In this document: positions 10,046 to 19,334 of the stretch, in pieces
Layout: the number at the start of each line of letters is the position of its first letter
How positions within the stretch are numbered: the stretch's first letter is position 1
From: an uncultured Pseudomonadales bacterium
GTDB taxonomy: Bacteria; Pseudomonadota; Gammaproteobacteria; Pseudomonadales; Azotimanducaceae
Assembly: GCA_958296165.1 (NCBI GenBank)
Contig: OY282447.1
Span: 4,563,154-4,627,153 of the forward strand
Reading direction: 5' to 3'
DNA length: 64,000 bases
Notes under the pieces: generated by a model
Databases searched by the model: none
What the model saw: the letters and a program-made list of their open reading frames with translations, nothing else
Told to the model about the DNA's origin: nothing
Translations under genes and position numbers: made by a program

Positions 10046-11692
10046 TTAGGTGTCGCGCCAGTAGTCTCGCACCGCCTGCTTCATCTCGCCACGCAGCAAG
10101 ATGATGCCGAGCAGATTTGGCAGCGCCATTAGCGGCAGCGTGATGGCGGAGATCAGCCACACCAGCGACGTGTCGATGAATGCCGCAAGAAAGAACATCA
10201 AGACGTAGGCCAGCCGGAAGTGCAGCACATAGCGAGTGTGGCCGAACAAGTAGGTCATGGCGCGGTCGCCGTAGTAGGACCAGGCGACGGCTGTGCTGAA
10301 CGCGAACAGCACGAGGCCGATCGTTACCGCGTATTGCCCGTAGACGCCGAAGAAGCTGCGCTTGAACGCCTCCACCGTAAGCGGCACGGAATGCAGCAGC
10401 GACTTGCCGTGCAACGCCACGTCGCTCTGCAATCGGCCTTCCGCCAACGTGATCTGGCCGGTATAGGGTTGGCCGTCGCGCAGGAAAGTCACATCCTCCG
10501 CTACCGAGCGGTTGTGCAGGATGGTGAGGTCGGCGACGGCCAAACGCCCGTCCTGTACGTTGAAGACGCCGCTCGCCAACGCCAGCCGCTCACCGCTCGG
10601 ATCGAGATGCGACGCCAACGCGCTCACATGCGCCGGGTTCTGGTCCGTGTACGCGCCGGCCAGGAAAGTGGTGTCGAAGGATTGAAACTCGTTGTCGAAC
10701 TTCTCCTGCCAAACGCCGGAGGAGAGGATCACCATCGCCGTCAACGTGCAGATCACCAGCGTGTCGATGAAGGGCTCCAGCAGCGAGACCATGCCCTCGG
10801 ACACCGGCTCGTCCGCACGTGCGGAAGCATGTGCGATGGGCGCGGAGCCCTGCCCCGCCTCGTTGGAAAAGAGGCCGCGATTCACGCCTCTGTTGAGTGC
10901 GAACGCCAGGCTCGCACCGAGGAAACCGCCGCCGGCCGCCGAGCCAGTGAAGGCGTCGCGGAATACGGCGACGAAGGAAGGCACTACCGCGTCTAGGTTG
11001 CTGGCCACCACGGCGAACGCACCGATAGTGTAGAGGATGCCCATCACCGGCACGATTGCCGACGCAACCCGGGCGATCACGTGGATGCCGCCAATGATGA
11101 CGACGCCGAGCAGCAGCGCCAGCGCGCCGCCGCTGAGCCAAGGCGGGATGTCGAACGAGGCGTTGAGGCCCGAGGCCAGGCTGTCGGCTTGCGGCATGTT
11201 GCCGGAGCCCAAGGTGCTGACCACGGTGCAGACGGCAAACAACACCGCCAGCCACTTCATGTTCAAGCCCCGCTCCATGTAGTACATCGGGCCGCCGGCG
11301 ATCTCGCCCTTGTCGTCCTTCACCCGGTACTTGTGCGAGATGGTGACCTCCACGAACTTGGTGGTCATGCCGACGAACGCGGTCGCCCACATCCAGAACA
11401 GCGCGGCCGGGCCGCCGAGATAGATCGCCAAGGCGACGCCGGCGATGTTGCCGGTGCCGACGGTGCCAGAGAGCGCGGTGGCAAGTGCCTGGAAGTGCGT
11501 GGTGTCGCCTTCCGCTTCCTTGCGGGTGTGATGGCCGAACAGGATGCCCCAAGCACGTTTGAAGTAGCGCACCTGCGGAAAACCCAGATAGATCGTGAAG
11601 AACAGCCCCACGCCGAGCAGGATGTACGGGAAGTAGAACGCCGAGCCTAAGTAGCCGTCGAGAAAGCGCAGTGCGTTCTCTATGCGTTCCAT
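10046..11692 (-). CDS. Alanine/glycine:cation symporter family (AGCS) protein with a large inserted loop
   Basis: 548 residues, inner membrane, Na+- or H+-coupled uptake of alanine or glycine. Family blocks include [24 protein letters not shown] and [13 protein letters not shown]. Start placed at ATG 11692 ([16 protein letters not shown]), which aligns with usual AGCS N-termini; longer readings add Arg-rich sequence. Typical members are about 450 residues. The excess is an insertion of roughly 110 residues between VILSSGVW and the segment [14 protein letters not shown], polar and probably extracytoplasmic. Convergent with the sulfatase gene (6-bp gap). Confidence 0.88.
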   Translation of the reverse strand: MERIENALRFLDGYLGSAFYFPYILLGVGLFFTIYLGFPQVRYFKRAWGILFGHHTRKEAEGDTTHFQALATALSGTVGTGNIAGVALAIYLGGPAALFWMWATAFVGMTTKFVEVTISHKYRVKDDKGEIAGGPMYYMERGLNMKWLAVLFAVCTVVSTLGSGNMPQADSLASGLNASFDIPPWLSGGALALLLGVVIIGGIHVIARVASAIVPVMGILYTIGAFAVVASNLDAVVPSFVAVFRDAFTGSAAGGGFLGASLAFALNRGVNRGLFSNEAGQGSAPIAHASARADEPVSEGMVSLLEPFIDTLVICTLTAMVILSSGVWQEKFDNEFQSFDTTFLAGAYTDQNPAHVSALASHLDPSGERLALASGVFNVQDGRLAVADLTILHNRSVAEDVTFLRDGQPYTGQITLAEGRLQSDVALHGKSLLHSVPLTVEAFKRSFFGVYGQYAVTIGLVLFAFSTAVAWSYYGDRAMTYLFGHTRYVLHFRLAYVLMFFLAAFIDTSLVWLISAITLPLMALPNLLGIILLRGEMKQAVRDYWRDT

Positions 11693-11753
11693 AGTGCGAA
11701 ACGTCCTAGGCGAGCGGCGCGAGCAGCGGCTGCCTTCGGGCGGATTCCATCGG

Positions 11754-13268
11754 CTAGTCGGGCGTCCCGGCTGCCGCGCCGCCAGCCGCACTGCCAGCCG
11801 CACTGTCAAAGAGCGCCGCGCGCATTACGCCGTGCAGCTGATGCTGATCCATCACGCCGCGCACGCCATCCGCGCCTACGCCAAGGGCATAGGCTGGCAC
11901 GTCCTCGCCGCCGTGGGTCTCCACAAACATGGCATGCGTGGCGCTTTGGCGGTAGTTCGGATCGGTCGGCGGCAGCTCTTCATCAGGGCCATCAGGGCGC
12001 CAAGCGCCAGGCCCGTTGGCATAGCCAAGCGTCGTGTAGGGCGTGCCGGCGGCGTCCCTAGCGACTTCGCCATCCGCGTCCGTGACGAAGCCGAGGATGG
12101 GATTGCCCCGTTTGGGGCAGGCGGAGTGTCGGCGCATCGCCGGTCTTCCCGCGGCGTCGACGACGCCGGGGATCGGGCTGCCGGCCGGCGGACAGCCGGA
12201 GATAGTCAAGGTGTGGCTGTGGTCCGCGGTTACCAAGATCAGCGTGTTCTCGGGCTCGGTCTTGGCCGTCGCTACGGCTACTGCGTCCGCCATTGCGACC
12301 GTATCCATGAGCGCGCGATAGGCATTGGTGCCATGGTGCGCGTGGTCGATGCGCCCTGCCTCCACAACGAGGAGAAATCCCGCGCCCCCATCGAGGGCGT
12401 CGATGGCGAAGCGCGTCATTTCGGCCAGCGAAGGCTCGCCGCCGGCATCCGCTGCGCGATCGGCCTCATACTCCATATGCGACGCCTCGAACAAGCCGAG
12501 CACTTGGCCAGACGGTTGCAGCGCGTCGAAGCCAGCCTGATCGAACACGAAGCGACGGTTGGGGCCGCCAGCGAGCCATTCCTGCACGAGATTGCGGCCG
12601 TCCTCGCGCACGCCGCTGCTGCCTTCATCCTCAGGGTCCGCAGTCGCCGCCGGCAGGAACATCTCCCGGCCGCCGCCAAGCGCCACGTCTACGCCGTCGC
12701 CGTAGGGAAACTCCACGAACTGTCTGGCGATGTCCGCACATGTTGCCCGGTATTCTTCGGGCACCCCTACATCCGCCTCCCAGCCGCGCTCTGCAGCGTG
12801 CGCATATGTGGCCGCGGGCGTGGCGTGGGTGATGGTCGCGGTAGAGACGACGCCTGTCTTCAAGCCGCGTTGCTCCGCTTCTTCGAGCAACGTGACGAGC
12901 ACATGTTCTTGCGCCGCTTCGCAGTCGCCACGCAACGCTTGCGGCCCAACGCTCAACATGCCGTACCTAGCCCTGTGGCCAGTGATCAATGCCGTCATCG
13001 TGCCGGCCGAATCCGGCACCTGAGCATCGACGTTGTAGGTCTTCACCAAGGCGACGTGCGGAAACGTCTCGAAGGAGAGGGCATTCGCCTCACCCGTTTC
13101 GCCGCGCTGCTGGCCGTCGAAAATGCGTGCCGCCGTGACCGTCGATACGCCCATGCCGTCGCCGACGAAAAGGATCACATTGCGCACCGGCGCCTGCGCG
13201 GCGGCCGCGGGCATTTCCCCTACGGCGGCGCAGAGCGCCGCAATGATGTACAACCTATTGATTCGCAT
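11754..13268 (-). CDS. phoA: Alkaline phosphatase (PhoA family)
   Basis: 504 residues with an N-terminal signal peptide (residues 1-24, ends AAAAQA), so periplasmic. Metal ligands and nucleophile are recognisable: FVGDGMG (35-41), VPDSAGT with nucleophile Ser87, HATPA and the downstream GRIDHAHH and TADHSHT metal motifs. Cleaves phosphomonoesters. Its ATG follows the glutathione reductase stop by only 2 bases, so the two are probably cotranscribed; the AGCS start lies 61 bases downstream. No PHO box was identified. Confidence 0.87.
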   Translation of the reverse strand: MRINRLYIIAALCAAVGEMPAAAAQAPVRNVILFVGDGMGVSTVTAARIFDGQQRGETGEANALSFETFPHVALVKTYNVDAQVPDSAGTMTALITGHRARYGMLSVGPQALRGDCEAAQEHVLVTLLEEAEQRGLKTGVVSTATITHATPAATYAHAAERGWEADVGVPEEYRATCADIARQFVEFPYGDGVDVALGGGREMFLPAATADPEDEGSSGVREDGRNLVQEWLAGGPNRRFVFDQAGFDALQPSGQVLGLFEASHMEYEADRAADAGGEPSLAEMTRFAIDALDGGAGFLLVVEAGRIDHAHHGTNAYRALMDTVAMADAVAVATAKTEPENTLILVTADHSHTLTISGCPPAGSPIPGVVDAAGRPAMRRHSACPKRGNPILGFVTDADGEVARDAAGTPYTTLGYANGPGAWRPDGPDEELPPTDPNYRQSATHAMFVETHGGEDVPAYALGVGADGVRGVMDQHQLHGVMRAALFDSAAGSAAGGAAAGTPD

Positions 13269-13270
13269 GA

Positions 13271-14641
13271 CTATCTAGCCACCTCTCGCATAGTGACAAA
13301 CTCCTCCGCCGCGGTTGGATGAATGCCTATCGTGGCATCGAAATCCGCCTTGGTGGCACCGGCGTTGATCGCCACGCTCAAGCCCTGCACGATCTCGCCA
13401 GCGTCCGGGCCGCACATGTGCGCTGCCACCACCTTGTCGTCCTCGCCGTTCACCAGGAGTTTCATCAGAGAGCGTTCGCTGCGCCCCGATAGCGTGTGCT
13501 TCATCGGTTTGAAGGAGGATTCGTAGACTTCAAGCCTAGCATAGCGCTGGCGGGCGATTTCCTCCGTGGGCCCGACCGTGCCGATGTTGGGCTGGCAGAA
13601 GATCGCCGTGGCGACGTTCTCGTAGTTGACGCGGCGGCGTGGGCCGCCGTGGCGGCTTTCGCCGCCGAATAGGTTGTGCGCTACGCACATGCCCTCGGCG
13701 ATGGCCACCGGCGTGAGCTGCACCCGGTCTATGACATCACCGATGGCGTAGATGTGCGGCACGTTCGTGCGGTAGCTATCGTCCACGGGAATCGCACCGT
13801 TGCGAGCGAGCGTCACGCCGGCGGTTTCGAGCCCCAGACCCTTGCTGGCGGGCCGCCGCCCGGTCGCCATCAGCACCAAGTCCGCATCCACGGCGCTGCC
13901 GTCGCTCATGTGGCAGCGCAAGCCGCCGTTCGCGCGTTCTATGGACTGCGGCCGCGCCGGCGGCAGCATGGCGATGCCCTTTGCGATCATCTCTGCGCGC
14001 ACGAAGCGGCGGATGCCGTCGTCGAAGCCACGCAGGAACAGCTCGCGCCGATAGGAAAGCGAGGTGTGTACGCCCAAGCCGGCGAAGATGCCGGCGAACT
14101 CCACCGCGATGTAGCCGCCGCCGACCACCAAGGCACGGCGCGGCAGATCCGGCAGATAGAACGCTTCGTTGGAGGTGATTGCCAAGTCGCTGCCGGGGAA
14201 CGACGGCACGAAGGGCCAGCTGCCCGTGCAAACGAGAATGTTGGCGGCGGTGACGGTGCTGTTCGCAACGCGAACGTCGTGCTGGCCAACCAGCGTGGCG
14301 CGCGATTCCAGGATTTCCACGCCGGCACCCTCAAGCAAGCCGCGATAGACGCCGTTCAGACGCTCAATCTCACGGCTCTTGTTATCGCGCAAGGTCGGCC
14401 AGTCGAACGCGACCGCGCCGCTCGTCCAGCCGAAACCGCGCGCATCCTCGAAGTCCTCGCCGAAGTGGGCGCCGTAGACGAACAGCTTCTTCGGCACGCA
14501 GCCGACATTGACGCAAGTGCCGCCCAAGTAGCGCTCCTCTGCGATCGCCACACGAGCGCCCAGGCTCGCCGCTACGCGGGCGGCACGAACGCCGCCGGAA
14601 CCAGCACCGATGACGAAAAGGTCGTAGTCGTATTGCTGCAT
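13271..14641 (-). CDS. gor: Glutathione-disulfide reductase
   Basis: 456-residue cytoplasmic FAD enzyme reducing oxidised glutathione with NADPH. FAD site GAGSGG (12-17), redox pair C43-VNVG-C48, NADPH-binding GGGYIAVEFAG with downstream Arg residues (SYRRELFLRGFDD), and C-terminal HPTAAEEF with the catalytic His-Glu. Length is normal. Start at ATG 14641; an ATG four codons upstream (14653) is an alternative. Leads a likely two-gene operon with phoA. Confidence 0.9.
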   Translation of the reverse strand: MQQYDYDLFVIGAGSGGVRAARVAASLGARVAIAEERYLGGTCVNVGCVPKKLFVYGAHFGEDFEDARGFGWTSGAVAFDWPTLRDNKSREIERLNGVYRGLLEGAGVEILESRATLVGQHDVRVANSTVTAANILVCTGSWPFVPSFPGSDLAITSNEAFYLPDLPRRALVVGGGYIAVEFAGIFAGLGVHTSLSYRRELFLRGFDDGIRRFVRAEMIAKGIAMLPPARPQSIERANGGLRCHMSDGSAVDADLVLMATGRRPASKGLGLETAGVTLARNGAIPVDDSYRTNVPHIYAIGDVIDRVQLTPVAIAEGMCVAHNLFGGESRHGGPRRRVNYENVATAIFCQPNIGTVGPTEEIARQRYARLEVYESSFKPMKHTLSGRSERSLMKLLVNGEDDKVVAAHMCGPDAGEIVQGLSVAINAGATKADFDATIGIHPTAAEEFVTMREVAR

Positions 14642-14799
14642 CGCGTGAATCATCCATGGCTCGAAAACGCGAGTGTGGCGGAAGCGGCATTGCGCCTTCA
14701 ATCATTGGGGCGCATCGGAGCTGTGCGAGCGAGCGGAGGGTGCCCAAAGCGCGGAGTGGACGTTACGTGGGCGGAGGTCGGTTGGTTAGTGACTTCGCC

Positions 14800-15171
14800 T
14801 CAATGTGGCGTTGGTCCATGCTCCAAGATGTACGTCATCAGCGACGGTATGCCGGCGCTCCAAGTGACTGGCGGCACTTGGCCCGGCGGGCACCAGACAT
14901 AGCCCAAACGATTCAGGTTCGCGAGTGTGGCGAAGCGGTCGGCGGCATCTTCGACGCCAGCCACAGCAAGCGCGGCCTCCACCTCTTGCTCGGCAGCGGT
15001 CGCGTCTGCGCGGGCTTGAAAGAACGACGCAACCGCTGCGTTGAACAATCCTTCGGCACGCAGCTCCCGATAGCGACTTTGATAGTAGTCGGCCACCATG
15101 CGAACGGTCGTTGGCGTTCCCTGCCAACTATTGCGCCATTTCCCGCCGTTATGTGGCACGATTTGTCCCAT
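14800..15171 (-). CDS. Hypothetical protein divergent from the Fic gene
   Basis: 123 residues, not recognised. It is mainly helical with an Ala/Glu-rich centre and ends with a conserved-looking stretch (WCPPGQVPPVTWSAGIPSL). The ATG at 15171 lies inside the inverted repeat that separates it from the Fic gene, so one regulator could act on both. A longer reading (from 15276) would run across the Fic start and is unlikely. Could be a partner or antagonist of the Fic protein, but nothing in the sequence proves that. Confidence 0.5.
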   Translation of the reverse strand: MGQIVPHNGGKWRNSWQGTPTTVRMVADYYQSRYRELRAEGLFNAAVASFFQARADATAAEQEVEAALAVAGVEDAADRFATLANLNRLGYVWCPPGQVPPVTWSAGIPSLMTYILEHGPTPH

Positions 15172-15184
15172 CGCGCCACATAAC
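15148..15184. promoter_or_regulatory. Operator-like perfect inverted repeat between divergent genes
   Basis: GTTATGTGGC (15148-15157) and GCCACATAAC (15175-15184) are perfect 10-bp inverted copies separated by 17 bp. They lie between and partly inside the starts of the minus-strand hypothetical gene (15171) and the Fic gene (15193). The Fic protein has a winged-helix-like N-terminus, so autorepression is plausible. Confidence 0.6.
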
Positions 15185-15192
15185 GAACAGAG

Positions 15193-16596
15193 ATGCCGAA
15201 ACGGATCCCAGAAGCGGAGTTGGAGGCCATCGTCAGCACCGTCGGCCTGCTGTCTGAAGGCGGCTCGGTCAACCACATTCGAGAGGCGCTTGCGAAGCCA
15301 ATGCCCAAGCGAACTTTACAGCGTCGCCTTGCCGCATTGGTGCGGCAAGGGAGCTTGGTCCGGGAGGGGCACGGGCCGTGTACTCGGTACCGCACTCCTC
15401 CCACGCAGCCGGCGCCTTCCAACGCCGTTGTGGAGCTTGAAGACCACCTCCACATCGATGACGAGCTCCATCTAGTACCACTCTCCACGAAGGGAGCTTC
15501 GGTGGCGCGGTTGGTGCGCGCACCCATCCAACAGCGCCAGCCTGTCGGCTACGACCGGGCGTTCCTAGACGACTACATCCCCGGTTCGACTTGGTATTTG
15601 TCCAAGGAGCTGCGCGATCACCTTTCGGAACAGGGGAGTTCGCCGGATCAAGAGGGCGTGGCCGGGACCTACGTGCGCAAAATCTATCAGCGCTTGCTGA
15701 TCGATCTTTCTTGGAACTCCAGCCGTCTAGAAGGCAACACCTACTCTTTGCTGGAGACGGCGCGGTTGCTGGAGCTCGGCGAATCCGTCGCCGGCAAGGA
15801 TGCCTTGGAGACGCAGATGATCCTCAATCACAAGGCGGCGATCGCTTTCTTGGTGGACGAGGCCGAGCACATAGGCTTCAACCGCCACACGATCCTGAAT
15901 CTGCATGCGCTGCTGGCCGAAAATCTGCTACCCGACTCGGCGGCCTGGGGCCGCCTGCGTTCGGCTGCGGTGCAAATCGGCGCGTCTTCCTACCATCCGC
16001 TGGAAGTTCCCCAGCTCATCGACGAGTGTTTCACGCAGGTGCTGGCCAAGGCGGCCGCAATCCCGGACCCCTTCGAGCAGGCGTTCTTCGCCCTCGTACA
16101 CCTCCCGTACCTGCAACCGTTCTTGGACGTCAACAAGCGGGTGTCACGCTTGGCCGCCAACCTGCCCCTAATCCGCAGCAACCTCTGCCCGCTCTCTTTC
16201 GTGGACGTGCCCACGAGAACCTACGTCGACGGCCTGCTCGGCATCTATGAACGCAACCGAGTGGCCCTGCTGCGCGACGTTTTCCGCTGGGCCTACGAAC
16301 GCTCCTGCGCCCGCTATTCCGTGCTGCGGCAGTCGCTCGGCGAACCGGACCCGTTTCGCCTGCAGCACCGCACCCTAGTGGTCCAGACGATCCGCGCAGT
16401 CGTCCAAGCACAGATGGGCAAGTTGGCTGCCGCGGCGCACATCCGCCAGCAGGCCACGGAAGGCTTGCCGACCGCACAGCGGCGCAAGTTCATGGAGATT
16501 GTCGAAACGGACTTGCTCAATCTGCACGAAGGCAACATTGCAAGGGCGCAGCTATCGGAGAGCGAGCTCGACGCTTGGCAGGCGAAGTGGCGTTAG
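15193..16596 (+). CDS. Fic-family protein with N-terminal winged-helix and variant catalytic motif
   Basis: 467 residues. Residues 1-70 look like a winged helix (RTLQRRLAALVRQGSLVREG). A Fic_N/inhibitory helix follows with SSRLEGN at 176-182 (Ser-x-x-x-Glu-Gly, Glu180 being the usual auto-inhibitory residue). The core motif reads Q308-PF-L-D-V-N-K-R-V-S-R319 where AMP-transferring Fic enzymes have HPFxxGN-G-R-xx-R: the catalytic His is Gln and the second Gly is Lys. A His-x-Pro-Tyr lies just upstream (303-306). This variant class is seen among Fic-like proteins and may be non-adenylylating or a DNA-binding regulator. Likely autoregulated through the repeat at 15148-15184. Confidence 0.8.
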   Translation: MPKRIPEAELEAIVSTVGLLSEGGSVNHIREALAKPMPKRTLQRRLAALVRQGSLVREGHGPCTRYRTPPTQPAPSNAVVELEDHLHIDDELHLVPLSTKGASVARLVRAPIQQRQPVGYDRAFLDDYIPGSTWYLSKELRDHLSEQGSSPDQEGVAGTYVRKIYQRLLIDLSWNSSRLEGNTYSLLETARLLELGESVAGKDALETQMILNHKAAIAFLVDEAEHIGFNRHTILNLHALLAENLLPDSAAWGRLRSAAVQIGASSYHPLEVPQLIDECFTQVLAKAAAIPDPFEQAFFALVHLPYLQPFLDVNKRVSRLAANLPLIRSNLCPLSFVDVPTRTYVDGLLGIYERNRVALLRDVFRWAYERSCARYSVLRQSLGEPDPFRLQHRTLVVQTIRAVVQAQMGKLAAAAHIRQQATEGLPTAQRRKFMEIVETDLLNLHEGNIARAQLSESELDAWQAKWR

Positions 16597-16671
16597 CGGA
16601 CGGCTGGTTGCGCCGCCGCTGGGGCCTTGCGCACATGTAGTCCATCCTGTCCGCCTACGTTGGCGGCGGCG

Positions 16672-18225
16672 TCAGGTGCCTTCAACCTCGAAGGCTGAGA
16701 TGTTGCGGTCTTGCTCGCTGAAGGCCACGCCGACTCGGTGGATGGGCACGCCCAGATCGCAGTATTTCTGCGCGTAGCCTTTCTCCTCGATCTGCGCCAA
16801 GGCACCACCCTCGCCCGCTCCCCCGAGCTTACGCTTGAACTCGAATATCCACACCGCGTTGGGGTGGCGCACCACGAGGTCTGAGCGGCCGTGGCTGGTG
16901 CTTTCCTCGGCGACGACGTCCAGCCCGGCGCCGACGAAGTGCGAATAGAACACGGCTGAGTAGTACCCCTCGTAGTGGGCGACGTTATTGTCCACGTACC
17001 ACTGGTACGGCACGCTGGCGAAGAAAGCGCGGAACAGCCGCTCCACGCCGGCGAAATCGTGGCGTGCAAGCAGTTGTTCGAGGCGCGAGCACTCGGCGGT
17101 GGCCGACACGTCTGGCGCCATTGCCGTCAGCAACGCCAGATTCAACGCCGAGCGCACCTCGCGATTCGGATAGCCCAAGCGGTAGAGAGGGCCTGCCGCG
17201 CCGCGCTCCTCGCCCAGAATGGTGAGGTAGCCCGTCTGGAACAGCAGCGCCTCGGTCTTGACGCGGCGGATGTCGAACGCAGCCAAATCCGCATCGCCCA
17301 CGGCGAGGTTGTCCAGCGAGGCGGGATCGACCTGGCGTTCGAGCAGCATGTCGGGCAGAAAGGCCGGCGTGCCGGTCTCGAACCAGTACGGCCTGAACTC
17401 CCGGCTTTGCAGAAAGAGCAGCATCCCGTAGGGGTTGTACACCTTCCCCTCGCACCCGCCGCGCCAGCTATAGCCGTTGTACCAGTCGCGGATCGTCTCG
17501 CGGTTCAGCCCTTCCAGTTCCGGCGCGAACACGGTATCCAAGTCGTTCTCTGTGTAGCCGCAGATAGCCGCGAAGCGGGGATCCAAGGTGATATCTGTGA
17601 GGTTGTTCAGATCCGAGAAGATGCTGATCTTGGAGAACTTGGATACGCCCGTGAAGAAGCTGAACCGGATATCCGCATCGTAGTCCTTCATCATGCCGTA
17701 TACGCCGCGCAGGAAGTCTCGGTTGTCCTCCGCGATTGCCGGATCGCGCAGCGCGTCGTTTATCGGCCGGTCGTACTCGTCCACCAGCACCACCACGCGC
17801 TGGCCCGTCTTCTTGTGCAGCGCCTTGACCAATCCAGCGAAGCGACGCCCTGGCACCGAGAAGCGCGGCGCTATGCCTGCTTCGTCTTCGAGCTCGGTCA
17901 ACTGTTCCGCGAAATCTGCCGCTAAGCTGCCGGGCTTCTTGAAGCTCCCGCCCGCGAAGCTGAACCGTACCACCGGATGCCGCACGGTCCAGTCCCAGTG
18001 GTTGTGGATCGCCAGACCCCTGAACAGCGCCTCATTGCCCTCGAACAATTCCTTGAGCGTGTCTACCAACAGGCTCTTGCCGAACCGCCGCGGGCGCGAG
18101 AGGAAGCAGTGCGTACAGGCCATCACCAGCCGGCGGATGTACGCGGTTTTATCTACGTAATAGCAGTCGTCCTCACGGACTCTACGAAAGGTCTGAACGC
18201 CGGCAGGCAGCTTGCGTCGCTTCAT
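16672..18225 (-). CDS. AAA-ATPase-like protein with C-terminal PD-(D/E)XK nuclease-like domain (DUF1703)
   Basis: 517 residues. N-terminal AAA-ATPase_like domain with an atypical P-loop SRPRRFGKSLL (about 43-53), a Walker-B-like VVVLVDEYDRPI and the sensor FFTGVSKFSK. The C-terminal domain has SDLVVRHPNAVWIFEFKRK, giving Asp and Glu-x-Lys of the PD-(D/E)XK fold. Start set at ATG 18225 (MKRRKLPAGVQTF), the usual family start. Function is unproven; defence or mobile-element associated roles have been suggested for the family. A second member's C-terminus opens the window at 1-425. Confidence 0.82.
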   Translation of the reverse strand: MKRRKLPAGVQTFRRVREDDCYYVDKTAYIRRLVMACTHCFLSRPRRFGKSLLVDTLKELFEGNEALFRGLAIHNHWDWTVRHPVVRFSFAGGSFKKPGSLAADFAEQLTELEDEAGIAPRFSVPGRRFAGLVKALHKKTGQRVVVLVDEYDRPINDALRDPAIAEDNRDFLRGVYGMMKDYDADIRFSFFTGVSKFSKISIFSDLNNLTDITLDPRFAAICGYTENDLDTVFAPELEGLNRETIRDWYNGYSWRGGCEGKVYNPYGMLLFLQSREFRPYWFETGTPAFLPDMLLERQVDPASLDNLAVGDADLAAFDIRRVKTEALLFQTGYLTILGEERGAAGPLYRLGYPNREVRSALNLALLTAMAPDVSATAECSRLEQLLARHDFAGVERLFRAFFASVPYQWYVDNNVAHYEGYYSAVFYSHFVGAGLDVVAEESTSHGRSDLVVRHPNAVWIFEFKRKLGGAGEGGALAQIEEKGYAQKYCDLGVPIHRVGVAFSEQDRNISAFEVEGT

Positions 18226-18659
18226 GGCTGCACCATAGCCCGGTAGCCCCCGGTGGTCAAAAGAGACTGACTTGCGGCGAGACGAGGCCGCGATGGTGGC
18301 AGGCGAGAACGCCCGAAACCGAGTGCCGGACATATCCTACGGGCCGCCAACATGCGCCGCTACGGCACGCCTATTGAACCAGCTGCTGCTGTTGCCGCTC
18401 GCCGATTCGTTCGTACTTCCACTCGTGCGGTATGAAGTCCAGCAAGCCGTCCAGATCCACCATGAACTCGGCGAAGCGACGGTCTATCGCGCGTATTCGC
18501 AGCCGTTCCGCCCAAACGCTCGACCGGCGTAGTCCAACATGGCATTCGCGCAGCGTGGCGAAGGCTGATGGTCGCTGGCGAGAAACGCTCCCAATCCTTC
18601 CATAAAGAGCCGGTGATGGCACGATGTTTTGGGTGGCAATGCCGGGGAACGGAACGGGG
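18226..18659. other. Spacer without a supported gene
   Basis: About 430 bp between the AAA/nuclease start and the first caspase fragment. The minus strand has an open frame ending at 18371 whose last ~45 codons look protein-like (FAEFMVDLDGLLDF, PHEWKYERIGERQQQQ) but it has no credible start or recognised family. It may be the tail of a lost gene. Confidence 0.35.
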
Positions 18660-18974
18660 ATGAACGGATCGAGATGGGCGGGCATGGCGCTCCTGGCGCT
18701 CAGTTTGGCGGCCGGCGCGGCGCCGGCGGCGGGCAACGAGCTGGGCGTGGCGGTGATCGTCGGCAACCGGACGTACGCGGACGATCGGGTGCCGGAGGTG
18801 GCCTACGCGCACAACGACGCGGAGGCGTTCAAGCGGTTCGTGACCGGGCGCCTGGGGTACGACGCCGACAACGTGATCGACCTGCGCGACGCGACGAAGT
18901 CGCAGCTGGAGACGGCGTTCGGGGTGAAGGGCAACGCGGAGGGCCTGCTGTGGCGCTACCAACCGCGTCGGTAA
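18660..18974 (+). pseudogene. Truncated caspase-like (peptidase C14) N-terminal fragment, plus strand
   Basis: Begins with a signal peptide (GMALLALSLAAGAAPAAG) and the start of a caspase fold (VAVIVGNRTYADDRVPEVA, then AHNDAEAFKRFV and GNAEGLLWRY). The similarity stops at about 18958, before the catalytic His (YSGH) and Cys; four foreign codons follow. ATG 18660 has GGAACGGGG just before it. Codon use is more G+C-rich than in flanking genes. Joined tail to tail with a second caspase fragment on the other strand. Confidence 0.65.
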
Positions 18975-19264
18975 GGGCACGCACCGTTTGGTACGATGAA
19001 GACCCTCGCCGCAGACGACGCGCTACTGTGCCCGGAGTAGAACGCCACCACGTCTGAACTGCCGTCCGCCTCCGCCCAACGCCACAGCTGCCCGCGCACG
19101 TTGCCCTTCGAACCGAACGCGCTCTCCATCCGCGCCTTGGTGGCATCCCGCAGATCCACCACGTTGTCCGGCGAGAAGCCCAAGGTTCCCACCACGAATC
19201 GGTAGAAGGCGTCCGCGTCGTTGTGGGCGTAATCCACCTCCGGTTTCGCGCCGAGCAAGGCCAC
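18956..19264 (-). pseudogene. Truncated caspase-like fragment, minus strand
   Basis: Reads VDYAHNDADAFYRFVV, LRDATKARMESAFGSKG, GQLWRW and then DVVAFYSGHS with the catalytic-His motif of peptidase C14. It matches the plus-strand fragment at 18660-18974 segment by segment. The 5' end is damaged: the VGNxxY strand and the signal peptide are missing, and upstream codons hit a stop at 19313-19315. The 3' end degenerates after YSGH and no Cys half exists. The two fragments therefore form an imperfect inverted repeat. Confidence 0.65.
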
Positions 19265-19334
19265 GCGGCCATCGAGCCGCCGATCGGTGCTATGTTGTTC
19301 CGATGCGCAGTTTCAACCGCCAAGGAGATCGTGG

